64,000 nucleotides of DNA. Source: G963666705 sp963666705 (GTDB taxonomy: Bacteria; Pseudomonadota; Alphaproteobacteria; CADEGL01). The position numbers and the translations under genes are program-made. The stretch lies in the NCBI GenBank assembly GCA_963666705.2, contig CAXXKO010000030.1, positions 186,001-250,000 on the forward strand, given 5' to 3'. A model generated the notes under the pieces. It was not told where the DNA came from, ran no database searches, and was given only the letters and a program-made list of their open reading frames with translations. Shown in pieces: positions 16,830 to 29,321 of this stretch (positions within the stretch are counted from its first letter, which is position 1; each line of letters starts with the position of its first letter).

Positions 16830-17710
16830 TCAATGCGGGGCGAGGGCCGACCAGTCGGCCGCCCGCAGCAGCGCGAGCATCCCGCCCGCCGCCGCCGAAC
16901 GCTGGCGGCCGGCGACGCCATAGGCCCGAACCGTCCGGGTCCGCGCGAAATCGTCGATCGCGACGAACGACCCGGCCAGCAGGCGCCCCGTGCTTTCCGG
17001 CACGATCGCGACGCCCATGCCGCAGCCGACCAACCGCGCGGCATCTTCGTCGCTCGATACCTCGTGCCGGTGCCGTGGCTCGCCCGTGGCGCCGGTCGTC
17101 GCCGTCTGGAACGCGGCGAAAGTCTCGCAGTATGGCCGCGCGATAATTGTGGCCTCGTCGATCGCCGCCAGGGTCACGGCCGAGCGGGCCCGATCGGGCG
17201 CCGCGAGCAGCACGAAACCTTCTTCGAACATCGGCCAGTGGTCGAGCCGGTCCCAGTCCAGGCTCGTATCGGCGGCGATACCGAGCTCGATCTCGCCGGC
17301 CCCGAGCGCCGACAGTATTTCCGCCGCCTTGCCCCGAACCAGGTTCAGCTCGAGCCCCGGAAAGGCCCGCGACAGCTCAGCTAGCATGGGCGCGATCAAA
17401 TCGAGGCGGACCGTGAGCGAGAGCCCGATTCGCAGCGGGGCGCGCGCCGCGCTGTTGTAGCTCGCCGCCTGCGCCTTCGCGGCCGCAGCACTATCGAAGG
17501 CCTGGCGCAACAACGGGCGCATCTCGCGGCCGAGGTCCGTGAGATGGGTCCGGTTCCTCTCGCGGCGAAACAGGTCGCCGCCGAGCTCTTCCTCGAGCCT
17601 CCGGACCGCCCGCGACAGGGCGGCTGCGCGACGTGACACGCCTCCGCCGCGCGCGTGAAGTTCAATGTTTCGGCGACCGCGAGGAAGTATCGAATCTGGT
17701 GCATTTCCAT
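16830..17710 (-). pseudogene. LysR-family regulator, frameshifted
   Basis: The start at 17710 gives MEMHQIRYFLAVAETLNF and TRAAEACHVAQP, a perfect LysR helix-turn-helix. At 17619-17623 the frame is lost; the second frame continues as SRAVRRLEEELGGDLFRRER and a full substrate-binding domain to 16830. Adding one G in the CCGCCC run restores HVAQPALSRAVRRLEEE, the family consensus. The gene is therefore either a recent one-base deletion mutant or a sequence error. It is divergent from uvrA. The effector-binding half has the usual GCGMGVAIVPEST region. Confidence 0.85.
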
Positions 17711-18016
17711 CGAGCGGCTCCTGTGCCGGAAACCCATCGGCCTGGTGCGAAATCGATCCGGCCAAAGGGAAACCTAACCCCGGTGGAACCAGCCGTCCAC
17801 GCCTCGCCCGACTTCCGTGGCGGCTCACGGGTTGACGTTCGTGAAATATTCCATCCGCCGACAGGTTGAAATTGTGACATCGTTGCTGCCGGCAACATCG
17901 CCGCCAAGACCGATTTGGCCAATTTGGCCGATCTCCGGAGTCGCCATTCGCCGCGCGAGGCCATATATTCTCTCCGGTCGAATTCCGCGCCTCTCCGACC
18001 CCGTTTCGAAAGCCCC

Positions 18017-20875
<2,859 letters not shown>

Positions 20876-20905
20876 AACACACGCCGGAGTGACAGGAGGT
20901 CAGCC

Positions 20906-22557
20906 ATGGCACGCGAGATCGACATCGGGTTGGTTCTGGGCGGCACGGTCTCGGCCGGGGCCTATACGGCGGGCGTCGTCGACTTCCTGCTGGAGGCGCT
21001 GACGGCTTTCGAGGCCAAGCGGACGTCCGGCGACGCCGACGCGCCGACCCACCGCCCCATCCTCAAGGCCGCCTCGGGCTCCTCCGGCGGCGGCATCTGT
21101 GCGGCGCTCTTGGCCGTCGCCGCGACCAAGCGCATAACCCACATGAAGAGCCCGACCCAGGCAATCGGGTCCTTCGAGAACCCGCTCTACAACCTATGGA
21201 CCGTCGATAGCCTGAACGTCGCCGCCTTCGTCGATTCGGGCGATCTCGACCGGGCGGACGGCCCGGCGGACCGCCCGCTTTCGATCCTCAACGGCGACAT
21301 TTTGGAGATCGTCTCCGACCTCGCCTTCGTGACATCGAATGCGCCCACCAACTACACGTTCTTCGCCGACCCCTTCGCGGTCAACCTCGCCACCACCAAC
21401 CTGCGCGGCGTGCCCTACTCCATCCCCTTCATCACCGACAAGGCCGCCGGCGATCCGGGCATCGACCGGCACGGCATGCGCATGCACGCCGACCACTTGC
21501 GCTTCGCCTGGAGCCCCACGGGCAAGACCCTCCCGGCCACGATCCCCCTCGACCCGGCGAAGTTCCCGCAATCCATATCCGACATCCCCACCGCACCGGG
21601 CTGGCACGACCTTCGCCAGGCGGCACAGGCGACGAGCGCCTTCCCACTCGTCTTCCCGGCGCGCCGGGTCGAGAAGCCGCGCAGCCGGTACAACGCCCAC
21701 CTGGGCAACGCAGGGGGCAATTTGGCGCCCGACTGGCCGGCGGGCCACCCGGCGAAGCACGCCTTCTACGCCGTCGATGCCGGCACGGTGAACAACGAGC
21801 CGCTGGAGCTGACCCGCGCGGCGCTGGTCGGGCCGCGCGGCCACTTCGCGGCCGTGCCCGAGGATATCGACAAGGTCGTGCTCCTGATCGACCCCCTGAA
21901 CGGTGGCGGCCTCGCGGAGCCGTCGCCTCAGTTCTTCGAGCTTTTCGGCCAGTTGCTTGGCACCTGGATTCAGCAATCGCGCTTCAAGCCGGAGGAGTTC
22001 TGGCGGCGCGCGACGAATCGATCTTCACGCGCTTCCTGCTCTCGCCCACGCGCCTCGACGCGGGCGGCGCCCCGGTCGCCCAGGCCCTCGCCACCGACCC
22101 ACTCGCGGGGTTCTTCGGCTTCTTCGACCCCTCACTCCGCCGGCACGACTTCTTCCTCGGGCGCTGGAACGCCTGGCGCTTCCTGCGCGAGCATTTCGTC
22201 CTGCCCGCCACCCACCCCGCCTTCGCCGGCTGGTCCGATGCCGGGTTCGACGTGGATAAGGCCACCGACGGCGCCCCGGTCACATGCCGGCCCATCGTCC
22301 CGCTGTACGGCCCGGCGGCGGCCGAGCCCGTGCGCGACACCTGGCCAAGCCTGCCGGACGACCTCTTCGACGCCAATCTGCGGCGCGAGACCGAAGACCG
22401 CATCCGCAAGCTCGGCCAGCGCGTCGCCGGCCGCGGGCCGGACGATTCGAACATCGCGCTCGCCATCATCCTGTCCGAGATAGCACCCCGCCTCAGCGAC
22501 TGGATCGAGAGCAAGGTCAAGGCGGCGATAGCGCAAATCAACGGCGCGCCTAAATAG
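20906..22557 (+). pseudogene. Patatin-like phospholipase-family protein, single frameshift
   Basis: SD AGGAGGTCAGCC precedes the ATG. The N-terminal part has the patatin glycine loop GLVLGGTVSAGAYTAGV and the nucleophile elbow GSSGGG near 58, followed by the DAGTVNNEP block (catalytic Asp). At 22000 the frame shifts: one missing C (TTCTGG for TTCCTGG) would give EEFLAARDESIFTRFLLSP and an open frame to 22557. Restored length would be about 550 residues. Decay or sequence error cannot be distinguished here. It follows uvrA by 30 bases. Confidence 0.8.
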
Positions 22558-22597
22558 CGGTAATCCCGCCGCGTCGACGGGCCAGGAGGATCGAGGC

Positions 22598-23371
22598 ATG
22601 ACCGAGGGCAGGCTCGCGGGCCGGACGGCGCTCGTCAGCGGCGGGGCGGGCGGCATGGGCCGGGCCATGTCGGTGCTGTTCGCCGCCGAGGGCGCCGATG
22701 TGGCGATCCTCGACCTTGATGCGCAAGCGGGCGCGGAGGCCGTGGCGGAGATCGAGGCGGCGGGCGGGCGCGCCACCTTCATCGAAACGGACGTCTCGGA
22801 CGCGGCAGCCGTCGAGGGGGCGGTCGGGGTGGCGCGGGACGCGCTCGGCGGCATCACCATCCTCTGCAACCACGCCGGCACCATCATCGTGAAGCCCTTC
22901 CTGGAGACGACGGAGGCGGACTGGGACCGCCTCATGGCTATCAACGTGAAAAGCATGTTCCTGATGAGCCGCGCGGTCCTGCCCAGCATGATCGCGGCGG
23001 GCGGCGGGGCGATCGTCAACACTTCGTCTGTCTCCGGCGTCACCGCGGCACCCATGGAAGCCGCCTACTGCACCACCAAGGGGGCGGTGCTCCAGCTCAC
23101 CCGCTCGATCGCCGTCGAGTTCCGCGACCGCGGCATCCGCTGCAACGCGGTCTGCCCGGCCTTCGTGCGGACGGCCCACGGCCTGGCTGAGATCGACGCG
23201 CTCAACGCCCTCGGCTGGGACGCCTCGGAAGAGGGCATCGCCGGCCAGCAGGGGCGCATCTGCGAGCCCGAGGAAGTGGCCCGCGCCGCCCTCTTCCTCG
23301 CCAGCGACGACGCCCGTTTCGTGAACGGCGCCGCCCTCATGGTCGACAATACCTGGACGGCGGCGAGCTGA
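22598..23371 (+). CDS. SDR-family oxidoreductase
   Basis: 257 residues, SD AGGAGG nine bases before ATG. Classical short-chain dehydrogenase: cofactor loop SGGAGGMGRA (variant of TGxxxGxG), DLD at the end of beta-2 suggesting NAD preference, NHAG in place of NNAG, Ser in NTSSVSG, and the catalytic YCTTK at about 156-160. C-terminal CEPEEVARAALFLASDDA and NGAALMVDN are typical. The substrate is unknown. Confidence 0.92.
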   Translation: MTEGRLAGRTALVSGGAGGMGRAMSVLFAAEGADVAILDLDAQAGAEAVAEIEAAGGRATFIETDVSDAAAVEGAVGVARDALGGITILCNHAGTIIVKPFLETTEADWDRLMAINVKSMFLMSRAVLPSMIAAGGGAIVNTSSVSGVTAAPMEAAYCTTKGAVLQLTRSIAVEFRDRGIRCNAVCPAFVRTAHGLAEIDALNALGWDASEEGIAGQQGRICEPEEVARAALFLASDDARFVNGAALMVDNTWTAAS

Positions 23372-23417
23372 ATCCCCACCTTGGGTACGAGGCCCGATCG
23401 TAAGCTGGAGTATCGCG

Positions 23418-23996
23418 GTGACACAGCCGACAGGAGCAAGCGGGGACCGCACGGTCGCGGCCGTGTTCGACGATGCATTGGCATTCCGACGTGCCCTCAG
23501 GGCCCTCTTGGATGCCGGGTTCGACCGGGCGGCGATCAGCGTGCTCGCCAAGCACGGGATCGTGAGCGACCATTTCGGCGGCCGCATTCCCGAGGCGGCG
23601 GAGCTGGCCGACCGGCCCGACACGCCGCGCGAGGATCTGGATTCCGAAGGCGCCCTCTCAGCCGCCATCCATTTCATCGCCGAATCCATTTCGACCATCG
23701 GCACCGTCGGCGCCGCCGGCTTGGCCTACGCCGTGGGTGGGCCGGTGGGGATCGCCGCCGCCACGGCGAACAAGACCGAGTCGGGCATCGAGGGCCTCCT
23801 TACCCGCAACGTGGGCGAGGCCGTGATCCGGCGCTACGAGGAAAGCGTGCGCGATGGCGGCATCGTCTGCTGGGTCCACGCCCGCGACGGGGCCGAGGCC
23901 AAGGCGGCCAGCGCCACCCTCGCGGCCGAGGGCGGCAGCCACGTCCACGCGGTCGAGATGGCGATCCCGCCGGGTGCGCGGCCGGAGGACGACTGA
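23418..23996 (+). CDS. Small hypothetical protein, YflT/general-stress-like fold
   Basis: 192 residues, GTG start at 23418 with TGGAG upstream. The N-terminal part (VAAVFDDALAFRRALRALLDAGFDRAAISVLAKH) has the pattern of the general-stress-protein 17M/YflT domain, in which a short beta-alpha-beta unit precedes a glycine/alanine-rich hydrophobic hairpin. Here that hairpin is IGTVGAAGLAYAVGGPVGIAAATA (in two segments), possibly membrane-associated. The C-terminal half repeats the alpha/beta pattern (GGIVCWVHARDGAEAKAAS). Function unknown. It ends 13 bases from the convergent amidohydrolase gene. Confidence 0.7.
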   Translation: MTQPTGASGDRTVAAVFDDALAFRRALRALLDAGFDRAAISVLAKHGIVSDHFGGRIPEAAELADRPDTPREDLDSEGALSAAIHFIAESISTIGTVGAAGLAYAVGGPVGIAAATANKTESGIEGLLTRNVGEAVIRRYEESVRDGGIVCWVHARDGAEAKAASATLAAEGGSHVHAVEMAIPPGARPEDD

Positions 23997-24009
23997 GCCG
24001 CCCCTGTTC

Positions 24010-25140
24010 TCACACCAAGTGGTAGGCCTTGGCCGCGTTGTCGCCGAGGATCATGCGCTGGTCCGCTTGGGGCAGCTCGGCGACGGCCTCCCTGATCTCG
24101 GCGACGGCGTTCATGTGGCCGTCCGAGTGCGGGTAGTCCGAATCCCACATGAAGCATTGGGCGCCGACGTGACGGACCGTGGCCGGGCCAAGCGCCTCGT
24201 CGGGGTCCATGGTGATGATGCATTGGCGCTTGAAGTATTCCGACGGCTGCTCGTCGAGCGGGGTCGAGAAGCCCATGTGGCGGTAGGTCTCGTCCATGCG
24301 GTCGAGCCAGTAGCCGACCCAGCCGCAGCCCGATTCGAGGAGGGCGACCGTGAGGCCGGGATAGCGCTGGAAGACGCCGCCGTGCATGAGGCTCATGAGG
24401 CCGATCTGCACGTCGACGGCGAACATGTTGTAGATCCACCAGGTCCCGGCGCCGAAGGTGATGTCGAACAGCTCGTGCCCGGCGAGGCGGCCGTTGCCGC
24501 CGATATGGAGGCCGACCGGCACGCCCAAGTCCTGGGCCGTGGCCCAGAAGACGTCGTTGTCCGGATGGCCGTAGGGGCGGTCGCCCGAGGGGTAGGCGCG
24601 CAGCATGGCCCCCTTGGCCCCGGCCTTGACGCTGCGCTCCAGCTCCTTGGCACCCAATTCCGGATCCATCAGCGAGATATGGGCGATGGCGTAGAGGCAG
24701 TCGGGGTAATGGCTGCAGAAATCGAGCAGCCAGTTGTTGTAGGCGCGGCAATAGGCCTGGGCCAGCTCGGCATCGTCGCAGCCCCCTTCCCAGGTGATGC
24801 CGAGGGAGGGGTAGAGCAGCACCTTGTCGATACCCTCGGCGTCGAGGAGCTTGACCCGCTCGTGCGGGTCGCCGCCGCCGGGAAAGAGGGCGCGGCCCTC
24901 GTCGTAGGTGACCTGGCCGGGGGTGAAGTAGCGCTCGAGCTTCTTGCCGATGGCCCCCATGTCGCCGAAGACGCCGTAGCGGTAGTCGTAGGGCTTGCCG
25001 TTGACGACCCAGTGCTCGAAGCCTTTGTCGTCGGTCTCGATGCGCAACGCTCGGTCCCGGTACCTGGGCTCCAAATAGGTCTGCCACAGGTCCTTGGGCT
25101 CGAGGATATGGCCGTCCGCGTCCACGATCAGTTGCGCCAT
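24010..25140 (-). CDS. Amidohydrolase 2 family protein (PF04909)
   Basis: 376 residues. The TIM-barrel metal-hydrolase pattern is visible: the N-terminal VDADGHILEP (DxH variant of the metal site), GLHIGGNG with a strand-end His in the middle, and FMWDSDYPHSDG near 335 (catalytic Asp). Close relatives are decarboxylases or hydrolases of aromatic or lactone acids (ACMSD-like). The true substrate is unclear. It is divergent from the LLM flavoenzyme gene 145 bases away, a pairing often seen in catabolic clusters. Confidence 0.88.
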   Translation of the reverse strand: MAQLIVDADGHILEPKDLWQTYLEPRYRDRALRIETDDKGFEHWVVNGKPYDYRYGVFGDMGAIGKKLERYFTPGQVTYDEGRALFPGGGDPHERVKLLDAEGIDKVLLYPSLGITWEGGCDDAELAQAYCRAYNNWLLDFCSHYPDCLYAIAHISLMDPELGAKELERSVKAGAKGAMLRAYPSGDRPYGHPDNDVFWATAQDLGVPVGLHIGGNGRLAGHELFDITFGAGTWWIYNMFAVDVQIGLMSLMHGGVFQRYPGLTVALLESGCGWVGYWLDRMDETYRHMGFSTPLDEQPSEYFKRQCIITMDPDEALGPATVRHVGAQCFMWDSDYPHSDGHMNAVAEIREAVAELPQADQRMILGDNAAKAYHLV

Positions 25141-25285
25141 CGCTCACCCCATTGTCGACCATATTTCCACCGATTGTTAGCACGCCATATGGCCGCCTCC
25201 AATCATGGCATGGCATGGTTTCAAGGCCGGGTATTTCCGCTAGGCTCCGCCACACGGAATTGGCGGCACATGGGGCGAGGGGGAC

Positions 25286-26383
25286 ATGGGCGAAGAGAGC
25301 GGCATTCATTTCGGCTTCACGGCGGCGCCGGTCGATGCCGAGGGCGCTTCCGACGACGCGCTCTATGGCGAGGTGGTGGCGGATTGCGCGCTTGGGCGCG
25401 CGCTCGGCTACGGAAGCGCCTGGCTCCTCGAGCACCACTTCACCGACTATTTCCCCACGCCGAGCCCCATGCTCCACATGGCCTACCTGGCCGCGCGGTT
25501 CCCCGACCTCTCGCTCGGCACCTGCGTGCTGGTGACGCCCTGGTACCATCCCATCCGCTTCGCCGAGGAAGTGGCCATGCTGAGCGTCTTGAGCGACCGG
25601 CCGCTCCACCTCGGCCTCGGGCGCGGCACGGCGAAGCTCGAATACGAAGCCTGGGGGGTGGATCAGGAGGAGGCGCGCGAGCGTTTCGCCGAATGCATCG
25701 CCCTCACCCGCCTCGCGCATACGGGCGAGCCCTTCCGCTTCGAGGGCAAGCATTTCCAGATGGGCCGCGCGGTGCCCATCCGGCCCAAGCCCCATGGCGA
25801 GCGCATCAACTTCTATGGCGCCATCGGCAGCCCGGGCAGCGCCGAGGTCATGGCCGGGCTCGACCTAGCGCCCATGGTGGTCGCCAACTACCCGCACCAC
25901 GTCCAGGAGCGCATCCTGGGCAACTGGGCCGAAGGCATGCGCGAGCGCGGCCGGCCCACGGAGGCCACGAAACCGATCATGATCCAGGCCTGGATCGCGG
26001 ACACGGACGCGGAGGCCCGGGCGCTCGCGAAACGGTGGGTGCCGCCCTTCTTCGCCCTCCAGGCCCGGCACTACGAGGCCGACGAGACGGCCTACGACAA
26101 CATCCGCTCCTACGAGCAGTTCTCGAAGTTCTTCAGCAACTTGAAACGCCTGGCCGATCCCGAGCAGATCGACCCCTGGCTCGACCTGCAGCTCGTCGGC
26201 ACGCCCGCGAGCGCCCGCGCCCAGCTCCAGCGCTACATCGAGATCGGCTTCAACAGCTTCGTCATCCAGGTCGCGACCGTGGGCATCCCCCGCGCCGTGC
26301 GCCACGAGATGCTGGCCCGCTTCGCGACCGAGGTCGCGCCTGAGTTCTCGCCGGGGATCGGCGGGCGGAAGGCGGCGGAGTAG
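25286..26383 (+). CDS. LLM-class flavin-dependent monooxygenase (luciferase-like)
   Basis: 365 residues. Bacterial-luciferase fold: N-terminal strand HFGFTAAP, GYGSAWLLEHHFTDYFPTPS (the WxxEHH motif), HPIRFAEEVAMLSVLSDRPLHLGLGRG, and later GEPFRFEGKHFQM. These enzymes use reduced flavin supplied by a partner reductase, and none is encoded next to it. Divergent from the amidohydrolase; a shared pathway is plausible but not shown. Confidence 0.9.
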   Translation: MGEESGIHFGFTAAPVDAEGASDDALYGEVVADCALGRALGYGSAWLLEHHFTDYFPTPSPMLHMAYLAARFPDLSLGTCVLVTPWYHPIRFAEEVAMLSVLSDRPLHLGLGRGTAKLEYEAWGVDQEEARERFAECIALTRLAHTGEPFRFEGKHFQMGRAVPIRPKPHGERINFYGAIGSPGSAEVMAGLDLAPMVVANYPHHVQERILGNWAEGMRERGRPTEATKPIMIQAWIADTDAEARALAKRWVPPFFALQARHYEADETAYDNIRSYEQFSKFFSNLKRLADPEQIDPWLDLQLVGTPASARAQLQRYIEIGFNSFVIQVATVGIPRAVRHEMLARFATEVAPEFSPGIGGRKAAE

Positions 26384-26389
26384 GGCCGC

Positions 26390-26863
26390 TCAGCCCGTAT
26401 AGATCAGGTCGAAATACTCGCAGACGATGTCGAGGCGGGGGCTCCACTCGCGGCCCCAGGTGGCGCACTGCTTCTGGAAGTAGCCGCGGTGGCCGTTGGC
26501 CCAGTATTCGAGGCTGGCGTCGCCCTCGTTCTCGCGGGCGGCGAAGTCGGCGCCGACCTCCTCGAAGGGCTTGACCTCGACCTTGACGATGCGCACGACG
26601 CAGACCGGCCTGCCCTTGTCGCCGAGCACGACGAAGTAGTCGCCCACCTCGCGCCGGGGCACGCCACTCAGTTCGAAATCGATGGCGAGGTGGGCCGTGC
26701 CCCGCTTGTGCCCGGCGCGGCAATGCTCGGTGATGTAGTCGAGCTTGTCCGTATAGGCGGGGTCGGCGAAGGTGCAGGCGTGGTAGTCAGTCGCCTCGAT
26801 GCCGTTCGCCGCCCGGCAGGCCTGCCAGAACGCCTCGATCTCAGGGGATTTGGTGACGATCAT
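26390..26863 (-). CDS. ASCH-domain protein, tandem paralogue 2
   Basis: 157 residues starting MIVTKSPEIEAFWQACR. The ASCH beta-barrel region shows GTAHLAIDFELSGVPRREVGDY, VCVVRIVKVEVKPFEEVGADF and WANGHRGYFQKQ. ASCH domains bind RNA or modified nucleosides, and some hydrolyse N4-acetylcytidine; which applies here is unknown. Its ATG overlaps the stop of the upstream ASCH gene by four bases. The two proteins share layout over their full length, so this is a tandem duplication. Confidence 0.85.
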   Translation of the reverse strand: MIVTKSPEIEAFWQACRAANGIEATDYHACTFADPAYTDKLDYITEHCRAGHKRGTAHLAIDFELSGVPRREVGDYFVVLGDKGRPVCVVRIVKVEVKPFEEVGADFAARENEGDASLEYWANGHRGYFQKQCATWGREWSPRLDIVCEYFDLIYTG

Positions 26864-27354
26864 CCTGTTTCTCCCTCTTTCTCCACGGCGTGGGCCAGCT
26901 CGAAGCTCTCGCACACGGTCGGCAGGTCCTCGCGCCATTCGCGGCCGAGCTTCTCGCACATCTTCTTGAAGTAGCGGCGGTGGACCGTGGCCCAGTAATC
27001 CCGGCTCAGGTCCCCCTCGCCTTCCGAGGCGGCGAATTCCGCGCTCACCGCATCGAACGGCTTGGTCTCGACGCCCGTGATGCGCACCAGGCAGACCGGG
27101 TCGTTCGCCGAATTTAGGATGACCCAGTAGTCGCCCACTTGGCGCCGGGCAACGCCGTTGAGCTCGAAATCGAGCCCGAGATGGGCCGTGCCGCGCTTCT
27201 GCCCGATGCGCGCCAGCTCGGCGATCTCTTCGGTGACCTGGCTCATCTCCGGGTTCGAGAAGGTGGCGGCGTGGTATTCGGTGGCGTCGATGTCCGCGAC
27301 CTCGCGGCATTCCTTCCAGAACGCCTCCACCGCCGCCGTCTTGGTGCCGATCAT
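26860..27354 (-). CDS. ASCH-domain protein, tandem paralogue 1
   Basis: 164 residues, MIGTKTAAVEAFWKECREV at the start. The domain core is GTAHLGLDFELNGVARRQVGDY, VCLVRITGVETKPFDAV and WATVHRRYFKKMCEKLGREW. It is paralogous to the following gene and overlaps it (ATGA). The lead paralogue has a longer acidic C-terminus (AVEKEGETG). Both lie between the LLM flavoenzyme gene and the dehydratase gene, and no toxin or kinase partner is visible. Confidence 0.85.
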   Translation of the reverse strand: MIGTKTAAVEAFWKECREVADIDATEYHAATFSNPEMSQVTEEIAELARIGQKRGTAHLGLDFELNGVARRQVGDYWVILNSANDPVCLVRITGVETKPFDAVSAEFAASEGEGDLSRDYWATVHRRYFKKMCEKLGREWREDLPTVCESFELAHAVEKEGETG

Positions 27355-27408
27355 CCGCGCCTCCCCAGGTCTTTTCAGCCTCGCCCCATGTTACACGGAT
27401 CCCGCCAC

Positions 27409-29190
27409 TCAGTGCGAATGGCGGGGGGTCTTGCGCCCGACGCCGCGATAGCCGGTGGCCGGCTCCAGGCAGGCACCGGTGGCGAGCTGGCCGACCATGG
27501 AGCGGTAGATCTCCTGCCACGGCGTCTGGTGCTCGGGCGCGCTTTGCTCGTACGCGGCGCGGCGGCGCGCCAGCGCCGCGTCGGGGATCAGCACGTCCAC
27601 CCTGCGACTGTTCAGGTCGACGCGCACCATGTCGCCCGTCTCCAACAGGGCGAGGCCGCCGCCCACGGCCGATTCGGGCGAGATATTGAGGATCGAGGGG
27701 CTGCCCGAGGTCCCGCTCTGCCGGCCGTCGCCCATGCAGGGCAGCGCCGCCATGCCGGCCTTCACGAGCGCATCGGGGGGCAGCATGTTGACCACCTCGG
27801 CCGAGCCTGGATAGCCCACGGGGCCGCAGCCGCGGATGACAAGGATGCAACTCTCGTCGATCCCGAGGGCCGGGTCGTTGAGGCGCGCGTGATAGTCCTC
27901 CGGCCCCTCGAAGACGATGGCGCGTGCCTCGAAGCGGTTCTCCGCCCCGGGTGTGGAGAGGTAGCGGGCACGGAAATCCTCACCTATCACGCTCGTCTTC
28001 ATGAGGGCGCCGTCGAACAGGTTGCCCGAGAGGACGGCGAAGCCGGCGGCCGCCATGAGCGGGTCGCCGTAGGGCCGGATGACGTCCGTATCCGCGCTCT
28101 CCCGGCCGCGGTTGTTCTCGCCGATGGTCTGGCCGGTTACGGTCAGCGCATCCTCACGCAATTTCCCGGCCTTCATGAGCTCGCCGAGGACGGCGGGGAC
28201 GCCGCCCGCGTGGTGGAAGCCTTCGCCCAGGTGGCGACCGGCGGGCTGGCAATCGACCAGCAGCGGGATGTCGTGGCCGATGTCCTGCCAGTCGTCGAGG
28301 CCGAGTGCGACGCCGGCGTGGCGCGCGATGGCGATCAGGTGCGGCGGGCAGTTGGTCGAGCCGCCGATGGCCGAGGTGACGAGGATGGCGTTCTCGAAGG
28401 CCGCGCGGGTGAGGATGCGCGACGGCACCAGGTCCTCCCACACCATGTCGACGATGCGCTTGCCGGTCGTGTAAGCCATCTGGCCGCGCGCCCGGTAGGG
28501 GGCGGGGATGCTGGCGCAGCCCGGCAGGGACATGCCGAGGGCCTCGGCCAGGGAGTTCATGGAGAGGGCGGTACCCATGGTGTTGCAATGGCCGAGGCTG
28601 GGGGCGCCGGCGGCCACGAACTCCATGAACTCGTCGGGACTGAACTCGCCGGTCGCGTAACGTTCCCGGCCTTCCCACACCACGGCGCCCGCGCCCACCA
28701 GGCGCCCCCGCCAGTGGCCGTCGAGCATGGGCCCGCCCGAGAGCACGATGGCCGGCAGGTCCACCGTCGCCGCCGCCATGATGCAGGCCGGCGTGGTCTT
28801 GTCGCAGCCCGTGGTCAGCACCACGCCGTCGAAGGGATAGCCGTGCAGCAGCTCGACGAGGCCGAGATAGGCCAGGTTGCGGTCGAGCGCCGCGGTCGGG
28901 CGGCGCCCGCTCTCCTGGATCGGGTGGACGGGAAACTCGATGGGGATGCCGCCCGCGTCGCGGATGCCGGCCTTCACGCGATCGGCGAGCCCGACGTGGA
29001 TGCGGTTGCAGGGCGAAAGCTCGCTGCCGGTCTGGGCGATGCCGATGATGGGCTTGCCCGACTGCAGCTCCTCCCGCGTGATGCCGGCGTTGAGGTAGCG
29101 CTCGACATAGAGCGCCGTCATGCCCGGGTCGGCCGGGTCGTCGAACCAGAGCTGGCTGCGCAGCTTGAGCGACCGCGATGCATCACCCAT
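27409..29190 (-). CDS. IlvD/Edd-family dehydratase (probably a sugar-acid dehydratase)
   Basis: 593 residues from the ATG at 29190 with GGAGG upstream. Family landmarks: GIAQTGSELSPCNRIH, TTGCDKTTPACIMAA (cluster Cys), GHCNTMGTALSMNSLAEALG (second Cys), ENAILVTSAIGGSTNCPPHL (third Cys) and GMAALPCMGDGRQSGTSGSPS. The CDKT and CNTMGTA forms and the extra C-terminal block are those of [2Fe-2S] pentonate/arabonate-type dehydratases rather than IlvD itself. No transporter or aldolase of a sugar pathway is adjacent. The substrate assignment is inference. Confidence 0.88.
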   Translation of the reverse strand: MGDASRSLKLRSQLWFDDPADPGMTALYVERYLNAGITREELQSGKPIIGIAQTGSELSPCNRIHVGLADRVKAGIRDAGGIPIEFPVHPIQESGRRPTAALDRNLAYLGLVELLHGYPFDGVVLTTGCDKTTPACIMAAATVDLPAIVLSGGPMLDGHWRGRLVGAGAVVWEGRERYATGEFSPDEFMEFVAAGAPSLGHCNTMGTALSMNSLAEALGMSLPGCASIPAPYRARGQMAYTTGKRIVDMVWEDLVPSRILTRAAFENAILVTSAIGGSTNCPPHLIAIARHAGVALGLDDWQDIGHDIPLLVDCQPAGRHLGEGFHHAGGVPAVLGELMKAGKLREDALTVTGQTIGENNRGRESADTDVIRPYGDPLMAAAGFAVLSGNLFDGALMKTSVIGEDFRARYLSTPGAENRFEARAIVFEGPEDYHARLNDPALGIDESCILVIRGCGPVGYPGSAEVVNMLPPDALVKAGMAALPCMGDGRQSGTSGSPSILNISPESAVGGGLALLETGDMVRVDLNSRRVDVLIPDAALARRRAAYEQSAPEHQTPWQEIYRSMVGQLATGACLEPATGYRGVGRKTPRHSH

Positions 29191-29321
29191 GTCCGTCCTC
29201 CTTGCCCATCGAGAGCGCTTGACAGCCCGTGCCGTCGTGCGAGAGTGGCGGCGGAATCGCCCCACCCCGAGGGGCGGGAGCCTAGCAGAGTTCGGTGGCC
29301 ATCGGCAGTGGAGGTCCCGCC

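Noticed and set aside
23834..25795. 650-codon minus-strand frame spanning two genes
   Set aside because: Overlaps the amidohydrolase in another frame and the LLM gene on the opposite strand; sequence is out-of-frame shadow.
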